Numbered from the stretch's first letter, positions 41,889 through 50,498 are shown. The stretch is DNA of 64,000 nt from an uncultured Anaerolineales bacterium (GCA_937928015.1 CALFXA010000051.1:18375-82374); one strand, 5' to 3'. Made by a program: numbers and translations. Notes: a model not told the origin generated them from the letters alone.

Positions 41889-41904
41889 TGTGAAAATAAT
41901 CACA
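41889..41904 (-). promoter_or_regulatory. CRP/FNR-type operator upstream of the hydrogenase operon
   Basis: A perfect TGTGA-N6-TCACA palindrome, the consensus half-sites of CRP-family regulators. It lies 59 bases before the first hydrogenase ATG on the minus strand. Nothing as good as a consensus -10 was seen downstream (TAGACT near 41866 is the best). The Crp/Fnr protein encoded at 10972-11670 is a candidate binder. Confidence 0.65.
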
Positions 41905-42044
41905 AAATGTCATGCTGTCCTTCCTGATATTTGTTACATCAATGGTCGTCAATAAGTCGAGATAATGGAAGGGATGCCTGACTATTAGGAGGAACAAAAA
42001 AGCCAGAGAATGGCCTCTCTGGCTTCAAGGTCATGCCCAGCCCG

Positions 42045-42554
42045 TTATTTTCGTCGCGGGATCAACCCACCCAGAAGCGCAACCAAAATCCCCGCGAAAA
42101 ACAGGAAAAACTTGGCCGAGGCACAGCCCGCCGCCACCCCAGGCCAGGGATCGGAGGGCCCGTTCGAGAGGATTTTCCACAGTGCGACGTTTTCCACCGC
42201 GTCGAAGGCGGCCGCAGCAAACGCCCCCCAGCCTGCCACCGCGCCCAGGGATTTCAGCCAGCCCGCGTGACGTCCTGCCGCGAGCAGGGACGCGAGTGCA
42301 ATCGCCATCGCGTAGACGGGCATGAACAGGTAGTCGAAGCCCAGGCCGAAGGCGGCCTTCAGGCGCGCGGCCTCATCCCAGGTTTTCAGGATGTCGGCCG
42401 CGTTCTTCGTGCTGCCCGCCAACTCGTAGGCGACGATTCCGCCTGGCACGTCGATGAAGCGGAAGATCACGAAAATCAATACCGTCGCCGCCAGGAAAAA
42501 TATAAAGAGCGGCTTTCGCAGCGAACCGGGAACAAACTCGAGCGGATGTCTCAT
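42045..42554 (-). CDS. Hypothetical membrane protein
   Basis: 169 residues from ATG 42554, preceded by AGGA on the minus strand; the ATG at 42569 lacks one. Four transmembrane helices (about 15-35, 75-95, 105-128, 147-164) with an exposed loop of ~40 residues after the first. The family was not recognised. It is next to, and on the same strand as, the GNAT-like gene upstream (24 bases apart), so the two are likely co-transcribed. Confidence 0.6.
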   Translation of the reverse strand: MRHPLEFVPGSLRKPLFIFFLAATVLIFVIFRFIDVPGGIVAYELAGSTKNAADILKTWDEAARLKAAFGLGFDYLFMPVYAMAIALASLLAAGRHAGWLKSLGAVAGWGAFAAAAFDAVENVALWKILSNGPSDPWPGVAAGCASAKFFLFFAGILVALLGGLIPRRK

Positions 42555-42578
42555 GGCAATTCCTGACAAACGCAGGGG

Positions 42579-43715
42579 CTATCCTTCCAGCGTCTTCCGA
42601 AACACGCGATAATTCTTGTATTCCACGCCGTTCAGGTTCCTCAGGTCGGCGCGCATCTGCTCCGCGGACTCGGCCACCTGGGTCATCTCCACGTGACTGA
42701 ACTGGCGGAATTCCAGCAGGGTGCGCCCCATCTCGGAGTACAGCAGCGCGTTGCCGCCCTTGCCGTGATACTCGGGCAGGATGCCCATGCCATTGACCGC
42801 CACGGTGCGGGTACGGCGCATCTCCAGCAGCAGGTCCGCCAGCGTGAACGGATTCAGCTTGCCCCTGGCGCGCTGCAGGGCCGCCGACACGTCGTGGAAG
42901 GCGAACAGGAAGCCGACCGCTTCGTCGCCGTGGGTGACGATCTTGATCAGGCGGTGGTCGGCCACGGTCAGGATGTTCTCGACCACAAAGTCGATCTCGC
43001 GCTTGGTGAACGGGAAATATTCCCAGTTGTTGACGAAGGCTTTGTTATAGGCTTCCCCAATCTTGTCCGCCCAGCCGACCAATTCCTTTTTACTCTTGAA
43101 CTTCTTGACCGCCAGCCCGCTGCGCTCGGCGGCACGGCGCGCGATGCGCTCCACCCGCTCGGGGATCTGGAACTTATCGGCGGGCAGGTAGCAGGAGACG
43201 AAGTCTACTTCCTTGACGAAGCCCTGCGCCTCGATCAGCTCCTGATAATAGGGATAGTTATAGGCGAGCATGGTCATGGTCTGGCGATGCTCGAAGCCGA
43301 GCACCTGGATGCCGTACCCATCCAGCGGACCCATGCCCTTCGGCCCGACGGCGCAATCCAGCCCGCGCGTTTTGGCCCACTCGAAGACGGTGTTGAACAA
43401 AGCCGCGGCGGCCTCGGGGTCGTTCTCGCACTCGAAGAAGTAGAAGTTGGCTTCCTTCGCGTGATGATACTGATTGAAGGGACGATTCTCGATGGCGGCG
43501 ATGCGGCCCACATCGCGACCGTCACGCACGGCCAGGAAGAACTCCACGTCGGAATGCTCGTAAAAGGGATGCTTCTGCGGGTTGAGCTGGTTGTACGCGT
43601 CCAGGTTGAGCGGCGGCACCCACTGCGGACAGTCTCGATACAGGCGATGCGGAAGTTCCACAAAACGGCGCACCTGGGCTTTATTGGCGGTATCTACCTT
43701 TTCGATGCTAAGCAT
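42579..43715 (-). CDS. GNAT-like N-acetyltransferase family protein
   Basis: 378 residues from ATG 43715 (MLSIEKVDT); the longer frame to 43955 runs over the DUF559 gene region. The opening FVELPHRLYRDCPQWVPPL, HPFYEHSDVEFFLAVRDG, VGRIAAIENRPFN and FFECENDPEAA, and GILPEYHGKGGNALLY near residue 315, fit a widespread family annotated as GNAT acetyltransferase with an N-terminal and a C-terminal GNAT-like half. Substrate is unknown. Cytoplasmic. Confidence 0.75.
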   Translation of the reverse strand: MLSIEKVDTANKAQVRRFVELPHRLYRDCPQWVPPLNLDAYNQLNPQKHPFYEHSDVEFFLAVRDGRDVGRIAAIENRPFNQYHHAKEANFYFFECENDPEAAAALFNTVFEWAKTRGLDCAVGPKGMGPLDGYGIQVLGFEHRQTMTMLAYNYPYYQELIEAQGFVKEVDFVSCYLPADKFQIPERVERIARRAAERSGLAVKKFKSKKELVGWADKIGEAYNKAFVNNWEYFPFTKREIDFVVENILTVADHRLIKIVTHGDEAVGFLFAFHDVSAALQRARGKLNPFTLADLLLEMRRTRTVAVNGMGILPEYHGKGGNALLYSEMGRTLLEFRQFSHVEMTQVAESAEQMRADLRNLNGVEYKNYRVFRKTLEG

Positions 43716-43864
43716 GAGACGACTCCCTGGAGCAAAGATAAGTTCGGGTTTAAGTATATAACAGAAACCGCGCGAAGAGGTCGCCTTATTATCTATTCGG
43801 AAAGACCGTGTACCGCAACGCCCGCCAACATCTATGACCGAAGACAGTGGAGTAAAATCCTTGC

Positions 43865-44248
43865 ATGCCTTCACGAAGAACAACGCCCAAGGGGTATCAA
43901 CTTGCTCACGAACTTCGCAAGGAACCCACGCCCGCAGAATCAAAATTGTGGGCATACCTTCGCGGAGACCAGTTGGGCGTAAATTTTAGAAGGCAACATG
44001 CCATTGGCAAGTATGTCCCCGATTTCTGCTGCATTAAGAGGAAACTCATCATCGAATTGGACGGCAGCCAGCACCTGGAGCAGGAAACGTATGACGCCGA
44101 AAGAACTGAATATTTTAGATCTTTGGGTTACAGGGTCATCCGTTTCTGGAATCATGAGGTGATGAACGATATCAACGGGGTCATTCGAGCAATCCAAATG
44201 GCGCTGGAAGATCACCCCCACCCTCCTCCCCCAAATGCGACAAGTTAA
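43865..44248 (+). CDS. DUF559 endonuclease domain protein (Vsr-like)
   Basis: 127 residues. RKEPTPAESKLWAYLR, GVNFRRQHAIGKYVPDFCC and KLIIELDGSQHLEQETYDAERTEYFRSLGYRVIRFWNHEV are the DUF559 signature, a PD-(D/E)XK-type fold related to very-short-patch repair endonucleases. Asp of PDF and Glu-x-Asp of IELDG are the metal ligands. Function in vivo is unknown. The C-terminal HPHPPPPNATS is encoded by the left arm of an inverted repeat, as if the gene end has been captured by, or evolved with, that repeat. Confidence 0.85.
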   Translation: MPSRRTTPKGYQLAHELRKEPTPAESKLWAYLRGDQLGVNFRRQHAIGKYVPDFCCIKRKLIIELDGSQHLEQETYDAERTEYFRSLGYRVIRFWNHEVMNDINGVIRAIQMALEDHPHPPPPNATS

Positions 44249-44322
44249 CTATTCTTGTCAACAGAAGTAGTCAAGTCGCATTTGGGGGAGGTGCCCCGCC
44301 GAAGGCAGGGGCGGAGGGGGTT
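44225..44322. repeat. Inverted repeat element joined to the DUF559 gene
   Basis: 17-bp perfect arms 44225-44241 and 44275-44291 (CCTCCCCCAAATGCGAC and its complement) flank 33 bases. To the right, GCCCCGCC/GGCAGGGGC forms a second hairpin and GCGGAGGGGG ends the element. The left arm codes for the nuclease's last residues. A shorter related element lies at 26044-26076. This looks like a REP- or MITE-like dispersed palindrome. Confidence 0.65.
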
Positions 44323-44531
44323 GCTCACCTGTTGGCGCAGGAAGGATTCATGTATTGCCTTTCAAACTCATAAGCACTCAGATATTCTTCACCAGCATCG
44401 CCTTACTCTCTCCTTTTGCCTACACGACGCACAATTCATGCAACTTGTCACCCAAATCCCCTCACGCCTGTAATGATGAAGAAAACCTCGTCCATGCTAT
44501 ACTTGCCGCATCTCTCTTAAAAGGATACCCG

Positions 44532-45788
44532 ATGTCCTCTTTTGACGAACTCCTGAACCAGTACGCCAAGTTGATCATCCATGTGGGCCTGAACCTGCGC
44601 CAGGGTCAGCGTCTGGTCATCAACAACGCCTCCACGCGCGGGGTGCCGCTGTACGCCGCCCCGTTGGTCCGCGCGGTGGCGCGCGAGGCCTATCAGGCGG
44701 GCGCCCGCTATGTGGACGTGATCTGGAACGACGAGGAGTTGATCCGCACCCGTGTGCAGTACGCGCCCCAAGGCACCTTCGGCGAGTACTCCGATTCGCA
44801 CGTCAGCGCCCTGATGGACGTGGTCGAAAAGGGCGACGCCATGTTGACCATCCGCTCGAACAACCCCGACCTGTTGAGCGACCTGGACCCTGAGCGGGTC
44901 GGCGCGATGCAGAAGACCCACCTCGAAAAATTCGCCCCCGTGGGGATGGGCGTGACGAGCAACAAGATCAACTGGCTGGTGGTGACCGCCTCCTCGCCCG
45001 AGTGGGCCGTCAAGGTCTTCCCCGACCTGCCGCGCGAGCAGGCCTTCGACAAATTGTGGGACGCCATCTTCCAGATCACCCGCTCCGACCGTCCCGACCC
45101 CGTGGCGGCATGGGAGGAACACGTCCAGAACCTGCTCAAGCACGCCAATTATCTGACCGCCAAAAGCTACCGCGCCCTGCACTACAAAGCCCCAGGCACC
45201 GATCTGACCGTCGGCCTGCCACGCGGACATCGCTGGATCAGCGCCCGCGAGCACGCCCAGAACGGCATCGAGTTCATCGCCAACCTGCCGACCGAGGAGG
45301 TCTTCACCCTGCCCCACCGCGACCAGGTGGACGGCGTGGTCAGCGCCTCGATTCCGCTCAGCTACAGCGGCACCCTGCTGGAAGATTTCAGCCTGACCTT
45401 CGAGAAGGGCCGCGTGACCAAGGTCAGCGCGAAGAAGGGCGAGGCCACGCTCAAGAAGCTGGTCGAGACCGACGAGGGCGCGTCGCACCTCGGCGAGGTG
45501 GCGCTGGTGCCATTCTCGTCGCCCATCTCCCAGCGCGGACACCTCTTCTACGACCCGCTCATCGACGAGAATGCCTCCTGTCACCTGGCGGTGGGACGCG
45601 CCTACCGCATCAACCTGGACGGTGCGCAGGACATCACCGACGAGGAGTTCATGCAGCGCGGCGGCAACGTCAGCCTGACGCACGTCGACTTCATGATCGG
45701 CTCGAACCAAATGGACATCGACGGCATCCAGGAAGACGGCTCGCGCGAACCCGTCATGCGCAAAGGCGAGTGGGCCTTCGAGGTATAA
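44532..45788 (+). CDS. M29 family aminopeptidase
   Basis: 418 residues from ATG 44532 with AAAAGGA upstream; the longer frame to 44355 has low-quality sequence. The metal-binding residues expected for the AmpS/PepS/AmpT family are present: E256 in TEEVFTLP, E322 in GEVALVPF, H351 and Y358 in ENASCHLAVGRAY, H384 and D386 in THVDFMIG. Two metal ions activate water to remove N-terminal residues from peptides in the cytoplasm. It is followed by a second M29 gene in the same direction, separated by a terminator and a separate promoter. Confidence 0.95.
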   Translation: MSSFDELLNQYAKLIIHVGLNLRQGQRLVINNASTRGVPLYAAPLVRAVAREAYQAGARYVDVIWNDEELIRTRVQYAPQGTFGEYSDSHVSALMDVVEKGDAMLTIRSNNPDLLSDLDPERVGAMQKTHLEKFAPVGMGVTSNKINWLVVTASSPEWAVKVFPDLPREQAFDKLWDAIFQITRSDRPDPVAAWEEHVQNLLKHANYLTAKSYRALHYKAPGTDLTVGLPRGHRWISAREHAQNGIEFIANLPTEEVFTLPHRDQVDGVVSASIPLSYSGTLLEDFSLTFEKGRVTKVSAKKGEATLKKLVETDEGASHLGEVALVPFSSPISQRGHLFYDPLIDENASCHLAVGRAYRINLDGAQDITDEEFMQRGGNVSLTHVDFMIGSNQMDIDGIQEDGSREPVMRKGEWAFEV

Positions 45789-45794
45789 AACCAA

Positions 45795-45820
45795 TCGCCC
45801 TTCGACTGCGCTCAGGGCGA
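45795..45820. repeat. Dispersed TTCGACTGCGCTCAGG repeat
   Basis: TCGCCC ... GGGCGA ends flank TTCGACTGCGCTCA. The same core, in reverse orientation, is found at 45905-45952 and 55853-55877. Confidence 0.6.
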
Positions 45821-45838
45821 AGAGATATTGATTGAATG

Positions 45839-45871
45839 ACGGTCTCCAGAACTTCTGGAGACCGTTTTTTT
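45839..45871 (+). terminator. Terminator of the first M29 gene
   Basis: 12-bp perfect arms (45839-45850, 45854-45865; ACGGTCTCCAGA and its complement), loop ACT, then T7. Confidence 0.9.
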
Positions 45872-45904
45872 ATGTCGTTGCGAACCGCCGTTTTCCCTGG
45901 TACC

Positions 45905-45952
45905 GTCCTGAGCGGAGCGACGAGTGTAAGTCGAGGAGCGCAGTCGAAGGAC
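45905..45952. repeat. Dispersed GAGCGCAGTCGAAGG repeat
   Basis: GTCCTGAGCGGAGCGACGAG ... GAGCGCAGTCGAAGGAC, with GTCC/GGAC ends. It is the complement of the element at 45795 and lies between the terminator and the promoter of the second M29 gene. Confidence 0.6.
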
Positions 45953-45991
45953 ATGGAAGACCATCCAAGCTGTGTAACATCGGTCAATAAA

Positions 45992-46020
45992 TTGAATAAA
46001 ACAATCGATGATGCTATACT
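45992..46020 (+). promoter_or_regulatory. Promoter of the second M29 gene
   Basis: TTGAAT (45992-45997) and TATACT (46015-46020) with 17-base spacing, about 38 bases before the ATG at 46059. Confidence 0.7.
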
Positions 46021-46058
46021 AAACTCGTATTTCATTCCAACTTCTGTCAGGAGACAGC

Positions 46059-47303
46059 ATGAAATCCTCCGAGTTCCAGCAGTCGCTCGAAAAGTACGCG
46101 GACGTGATCGTCAAGGTCGGCCTGAACCTGCGCGAGGGCCAGCGCCTGATCATCAATGCGGGCATCACCGATTATCCGCTGGTGCGCGCCGTGACCAAGA
46201 GTGCCTACCAGGCGGGCGCACGCGTGGTCACCGTGATGTACGGGGATGAAGAGATCGGCCACATCCGTCTGAAGATGAGTTCACGCGAGGCGCTGAAGGA
46301 AGTCCCCAATTGGCTGCTCCAGGCCTACCTGGACCACGCCAAAAAAGGCGACGCCTACCTGGCCATCAGCTCCGATAACCCCGACCTGCTCGGGGACGTG
46401 GACCCCGAAGCCATCGCCATCCAGCGCAAGGCGGCAGGCAAGAAGATGATGAAGGTCGCCGAGTACATCATGCGCGACGCGATCAACTGGTGCGTGATCT
46501 CGTATCCCGCCGAGGACTGGGCCAAGAAGGTCTTCCCGGGCGTCTCGGGCAAACAGGCCCAGGAGAAATTGTGGGAGGCCATCTTCCAGACCTGCCGCAT
46601 CGACCAACCCGACCCTGTGGCGGCCTGGCAGGAACACATCGTCAACCTGAAGAAGCGCAGCGAATACCTGAATAACAAACGCTACACTGCCCTGCATTAC
46701 TCCGCCCCGGGCACCGACCTGACCGTCGGCCTGCCGCGCGGATACCAGTGGCTGGCCGCCCAGAGTCATGCCGAGAACGGAATCAATTTCACCGCCAACC
46801 TGCCCACCGAGGAAGTCTTCACCATGCCGCACAAGGACAAGGTGGAGGGCACGGTCAGCTCGTCAAGGCCCTTGGTCATCATGGGCACCACGGTGGAGGA
46901 TTTCACCCTGACCTTCAAGAAGGGCAAGGTGGTGGACGTCAAAGCCAGGAAGAACGAGGAAACCCTGCGCAAGTTGATCGAAACCGACGAGGGCGGCTCA
47001 CGCATCGGCGAGGTAGCGCTGGTGCCCGTCAGTTCGCCCATCTCCAAACGCGGGCACCTCTTCTACAACACGCTCTTCGACGAGAACGCCGCCAGCCACA
47101 TCGCGCTGGGACGCGCCTACCGCTTCACGATGAAGGGCGGCCCGAAGATGAGCGAGGAGGAATTCAATAAGCGCGGCGGCAACTACAGCCTGATCCACAC
47201 CGACTTCATGGTCGGCTCGGACAAGATGAACATCGACGGCATCCTGTCCGATGGATCGAGCGAACCCATCATGCGCAAGGGCGAGTGGGCCTTCAAGGCC
47301 TAG
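46059..47303 (+). CDS. M29 family aminopeptidase, tandem paralog
   Basis: 414 residues from ATG 46059 behind AGGAGA. It is closely related to the previous gene: GLNLREGQRLIIN, SAPGTDLTVGLPRG, NLPTEEVFTMPH, IETDEGGSRIGEVALVP and FDENAASHIALGRAYRF are shared. Metal ligands are conserved (the His-x-Asp motif is HTDFMVG). The two copies probably arose by duplication and may differ in peptide preference. It has its own promoter and terminator, so the paralogs can be expressed separately. Confidence 0.95.
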   Translation: MKSSEFQQSLEKYADVIVKVGLNLREGQRLIINAGITDYPLVRAVTKSAYQAGARVVTVMYGDEEIGHIRLKMSSREALKEVPNWLLQAYLDHAKKGDAYLAISSDNPDLLGDVDPEAIAIQRKAAGKKMMKVAEYIMRDAINWCVISYPAEDWAKKVFPGVSGKQAQEKLWEAIFQTCRIDQPDPVAAWQEHIVNLKKRSEYLNNKRYTALHYSAPGTDLTVGLPRGYQWLAAQSHAENGINFTANLPTEEVFTMPHKDKVEGTVSSSRPLVIMGTTVEDFTLTFKKGKVVDVKARKNEETLRKLIETDEGGSRIGEVALVPVSSPISKRGHLFYNTLFDENAASHIALGRAYRFTMKGGPKMSEEEFNKRGGNYSLIHTDFMVGSDKMNIDGILSDGSSEPIMRKGEWAFKA

Positions 47304-47328
47304 GGGCGACTCACAAACGGAAACAGAC

Positions 47329-47358
47329 AAAAGGTCCCGCCCTAGCGCGGGGCCTTTT
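47329..47358 (+). terminator. Terminator of the second M29 gene
   Basis: AAAAGGTCCCGC (47329-47340) and GCGGGGCCTTTT (47347-47358) pair over 12 bases with one G-T pair; loop CCTAGC. Confidence 0.8.
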
Positions 47359-47407
47359 CGATGAAGTTGTGCGATAATTATCGTAATCCAACCGAGGAGA
47401 ACACCTC

Positions 47408-47986
47408 ATGACTCTAAAACCGAAGATGAATCCCGAAGACCTGTTGAAGGCGGAATACGAGTACATCGCCCAGACGGCCTATCAAGCCAACGAGGACCGC
47501 GCCCGAGGGGCGTCGTTCTACTTTGTCTCGGTCGGCTCGATCGTGGCCGCCATCCTGGGCACGCAACTCACCGAGGACAATCTACAAGGTGTGGCGCTGG
47601 CGTTCTTCTTCCTGTTCATCGTGATGACGGGCCTGGGCGCGCTGACCCTGGCGCAACTGGCACGCCTGCGCGCCGCCTGGCACGAGTCGATACAGGCCAT
47701 GAACGTGGTGAAGGACTTTTATCTTGAGCACTACCCCGAGTTCGAACCCGCCTTCAAGTGGCGCGTGAAGTCCATCCCGCCGACCGACAAGCCCTACAGC
47801 ATCGCCAACCTGACCGCCGTGGAAGTGACCCTGCTCGGCGGGCTGACGGCGGGCGCGGCGGTGTATTTTCTGCTGCTCTGGATCGGCGCGGTGAACTGGC
47901 TGGGGTTCATCGCGGTGGCAGCGGCTGCGGCCATCGGCTCAGCCAGCCTGTGGGCCTTCTACAAGAAATTGCTGGTGGACGACTAA
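47408..47986 (+). CDS. Hypothetical four-TM protein
   Basis: 192 residues from ATG 47408 with GAGGAGA upstream. A ~30-residue helical N-terminus (AEYEYIAQTAYQANEDRAR) leads to two transmembrane helices (35-52, 60-83), a ~55-residue cytoplasmic segment, and two more helices (140-160, 163-183). The layout with a helical N-terminal segment then paired helices resembles the SLATT-like group of membrane proteins, but this is only a shape similarity. The next gene starts two bases after the stop. Confidence 0.55.
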   Translation: MTLKPKMNPEDLLKAEYEYIAQTAYQANEDRARGASFYFVSVGSIVAAILGTQLTEDNLQGVALAFFFLFIVMTGLGALTLAQLARLRAAWHESIQAMNVVKDFYLEHYPEFEPAFKWRVKSIPPTDKPYSIANLTAVEVTLLGGLTAGAAVYFLLLWIGAVNWLGFIAVAAAAAIGSASLWAFYKKLLVDD

Positions 47987-47987
47987 C

Positions 47988-48359
47988 ATGAAAGACACCC
48001 TGTTTCACATCCTGCGCGTCATTGCGGCGGGCCTCGTGGCGGGACTTGCCATCGGCGTGGTCGTCGGCCTGTTTGGCTGGGTCTCGGGCTGGAGGTCGGC
48101 CCTGGAGTTCAGCAACGGACTCTTCGTGGCGGGCAGCGCCATCATCATCTTCGGCATGCTCAGCGCCTGGGGCGGATTCACCTCCCGCGGCAACTTCGCC
48201 CTGACCTATACCCAAACCGCCAGCGACATGTCCCTGGCCGAGCGCGCCAAATGGACGGCCATCGAGGTCATGCGTGGCTATAACGTGGTCGGCACGGGCA
48301 CGGTAGTCGGCCTGGTGCTGATCGGCCTCTCGGTCCTCGCCTATACTCTTTTTGGATAA
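47988..48359 (+). CDS. Hypothetical small membrane protein
   Basis: 123 residues from ATG 47988. Three transmembrane helices (about 10-32, 42-60, 100-121) and a cytoplasmic segment ending ERAKWTAIEVMRGYN. The pattern FSNGLFVAGSAIIIFGMLS resembles several small DUF membrane proteins of Chloroflexota and Firmicutes. No catalytic motif. It lies between the preceding membrane protein and the flavin-binding protein, all closely spaced, so the three probably form one transcript. Confidence 0.55.
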   Translation: MKDTLFHILRVIAAGLVAGLAIGVVVGLFGWVSGWRSALEFSNGLFVAGSAIIIFGMLSAWGGFTSRGNFALTYTQTASDMSLAERAKWTAIEVMRGYNVVGTGTVVGLVLIGLSVLAYTLFG

Positions 48360-48363
48360 GCCC

Positions 48364-48936
48364 ATGCCCCGCGAATATATCGGACAACCGCCCACTGCCT
48401 TTCAACGCCGCCCGCATCTGACCCGCGACGAGACCTGGATCCGCGCCTTTTTGAAGGAGGCGCAGGTCGGGCACATCGCCACCTCGGACGGCGGCCAGCC
48501 CTTCGTCACGCCCAGCACCTTCTGGTTCGACGAACAGCATCACCAGATCGTCTTTCACTCTAACATCGCAGGCCGCATCCGCTCAAACATCGAGGCCAAT
48601 CCCAAAGTCTGCCTGGAAGCCAGCGAATTGGGGAAACTCCTGCCCTCCAACGTGGCGATGGAGTTCTCGCTCCAGTATCGCAGCGTGATGGTCTACGGGA
48701 CCGCGCGTCTCGTGGCTGATCCCGTCGAGGCCAAGCATCTGCTGCATAGCCTGATTACCAAATACTTTCCCACGATGCAGGCGGGGCGGGAATATCGCGA
48801 GATCACCGACAAGGAATTGCGCGCCACCTCGGTCTACGTCATCGACATCGAGTCGTGGAGCGGCAAGGAAAACTGGGACGAACGCGCCGAGCAATCGGAC
48901 GAGTGGCCCGCGCTGAACGAAAAGTGGTTCGAGTAG
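48364..48936 (+). CDS. Pyridoxamine 5'-phosphate oxidase-like FMN-binding protein
   Basis: 190 residues from ATG 48364 (TTG 48352 also in frame). The split-barrel flavin-binding pattern is clear: VGHIATSDGGQPFVTPSTFWFDEQ, IVFHSNIAGRIRSNIEANPKVCLEA, and FSLQYRSVMVYGTARLV. The family covers flavin reductases, heme-degrading enzymes and nitroimidazole-resistance-type proteins; it is not necessarily a true PNPOx. Soluble and cytoplasmic. The substrate cannot be inferred. Confidence 0.85.
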   Translation: MPREYIGQPPTAFQRRPHLTRDETWIRAFLKEAQVGHIATSDGGQPFVTPSTFWFDEQHHQIVFHSNIAGRIRSNIEANPKVCLEASELGKLLPSNVAMEFSLQYRSVMVYGTARLVADPVEAKHLLHSLITKYFPTMQAGREYREITDKELRATSVYVIDIESWSGKENWDERAEQSDEWPALNEKWFE

Positions 48937-48960
48937 GACAATTCATCAAGGAGCAGCATC

Positions 48961-50409
48961 ATGGAAGAAAAAGCAGGCGCACAGATCGGTCAACGGGCGT
49001 TCATCCAGTCACTGGTCATTTTGTTCGTGTTGATGATGGCAGCGGGCATCCTCACTCGCGTCGTCCCGGCGGGAAGTTACGTCCATATGAATATGGCTGG
49101 CCGCCCAGGCATTGATCCTGATTCCTTCCGTTTCATGGATCCGCCCGATTACCCGATCTGGCGTTGGTTCGTCGCGCCGCTCGAGGTCCTCTTCAGCCCC
49201 AGCGGGCCGACGGTGGCGATCATCATCATCGTGCTGTTCTTCGCGGGCGGCGCCTTCGCCGTCATGGACAAGACGGGCACCCTGCGCGCCTTCATCGGCC
49301 GCATCGTGCGGCGTTTCCGCGACCGCAAGTACCTGCTGTTATGGATGGTCTCGCTGGCCTTCATGTTCCTTGGCGCGACGCTCGGCACCTTCGAGGAAGT
49401 AGTGCTACTAGTGCCCGTGATGATCGCGCTCGCCTACTCGCTCGGCTGGGATGCCCTGGTCGGGCTGGGCATGTCGATCCTGGCTACTAACATGGGCTTT
49501 TCAGCCGCCATCTCCAACCCGTACACGCTCGGGGTGGCGCAGCAACTGGCGGGACTTCCACTCTTCTCGGGCGCATGGTTCCGCATCTTCATCTTTGCAG
49601 CCATCTACCTGATCTTCATGCTGTTCCTCTATGGCTATGCGCGCAAGATCGACAAGGACCCCAAGACGTCACTCGTCCACGGCGAAGACCAATCCGAACG
49701 CGCGAAATACAAGAAGGCCGATTCCGCCTTCACCGCCGACAACCCGAAGCAGAACCGCGCCATGACCTTCTTCGGCGTCTTCCTGCTGTTCATCTTCGCC
49801 GTCATGTTGATGGGACCCTTCGTCTCGTTCATTTCGGATTACGCCCTGCCGCTGGTCGGCATCCTGTTCCTGATCGGCGGGTTGGGGGCGGGCTTCCTCT
49901 CGGGCGCAGGCAGCAAGACCGTCTGGCAGGGTTTATATGAAGGCGTGACCGGCTTGCTCCCCTCCGTGCCGCTGATCCTGATGGCCGCCAGCATCCGCTA
50001 CATCATCGACAGTGGCGGCGTCACCGACACCATCCTGCATGCCGCTGCCGAGCAGTTCAAGAATCTGGGTGCCTTCCCCGCCGCGCTGGTGGTCTACGGC
50101 CTGGCGTTGGGCATCGAGTTCTTCATCGCCTCGGGCTCGGCCAAGGCCTTCCTGATGATGCCCATCGTCCTGCCGCTCGGCGACCTGATCGGCGTCACCC
50201 GTCAGACCGCGGTGCTGGCCTACATCTTCGGAGATGGCTTCTCGAACCTGGCTTACCCCACCAACCCCGTGCTGCTCATCAGTCTCGGCCTGACCGTGGT
50301 CAGCTATCCAAAGTGGATTCGCTGGACCGCCAAATTATGGCTGTGGGTCATTCTGGCCACCATCGCCTTCCTGGGAATCGCCGTCGCCATCCACTTCGGA
50401 CCGTTCTAG
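48961..50409 (+). CDS. YfcC/DcuC-family membrane carrier
   Basis: 482 residues, about 12 transmembrane helices. The DcuC-superfamily sequence IASGSAKAFLMMPIVLPLGDLIGVTRQTAV and FGDGFSNLAYPTNPVLL near the C-terminus, and LGATLGTFEEVVLLVPVMIALAYSLGWDAL in the first half, are those of the YfcC/ArcD-like group of carriers moving basic amino acids, short peptides or dicarboxylates. It is near three peptidase genes, so uptake or export of amino acids is a reasonable guess. Confidence 0.88.
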   Translation: MEEKAGAQIGQRAFIQSLVILFVLMMAAGILTRVVPAGSYVHMNMAGRPGIDPDSFRFMDPPDYPIWRWFVAPLEVLFSPSGPTVAIIIIVLFFAGGAFAVMDKTGTLRAFIGRIVRRFRDRKYLLLWMVSLAFMFLGATLGTFEEVVLLVPVMIALAYSLGWDALVGLGMSILATNMGFSAAISNPYTLGVAQQLAGLPLFSGAWFRIFIFAAIYLIFMLFLYGYARKIDKDPKTSLVHGEDQSERAKYKKADSAFTADNPKQNRAMTFFGVFLLFIFAVMLMGPFVSFISDYALPLVGILFLIGGLGAGFLSGAGSKTVWQGLYEGVTGLLPSVPLILMAASIRYIIDSGGVTDTILHAAAEQFKNLGAFPAALVVYGLALGIEFFIASGSAKAFLMMPIVLPLGDLIGVTRQTAVLAYIFGDGFSNLAYPTNPVLLISLGLTVVSYPKWIRWTAKLWLWVILATIAFLGIAVAIHFGPF

Positions 50410-50455
50410 ATTTCTGCATCGGAGTGGGCCTACGGAAGCGACTTCTGCGGAAATA

Positions 50456-50498
50456 AGAAGATTGCTTCGAGTGAAAGAACATCGCCCTCACAATGACG
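50456..50498 (+). repeat. Degenerate dispersed intergenic repeat, copy 3
   Basis: AGAAGATTGCTTCGAGTG, then AAAGAACATCGCCCTCACA and ATGACG. It resembles the reverse complement of 404-474 and the copy at 10931-10970. It precedes the DUF2817 gene; its end carries ATG 50493, which makes that start unlikely. Confidence 0.5.

Noticed and set aside
41803-41997. 64-residue minus-strand frame upstream of the hydrogenase operon
   Set aside because: Covers the operon's upstream region with the CRP-type site, has no ribosome-binding site or recognisable motif.
48352-48363. TTG start for the flavin-binding protein
   Set aside because: It overlaps the previous gene's last codons; ATG 48364 gives the usual family start.
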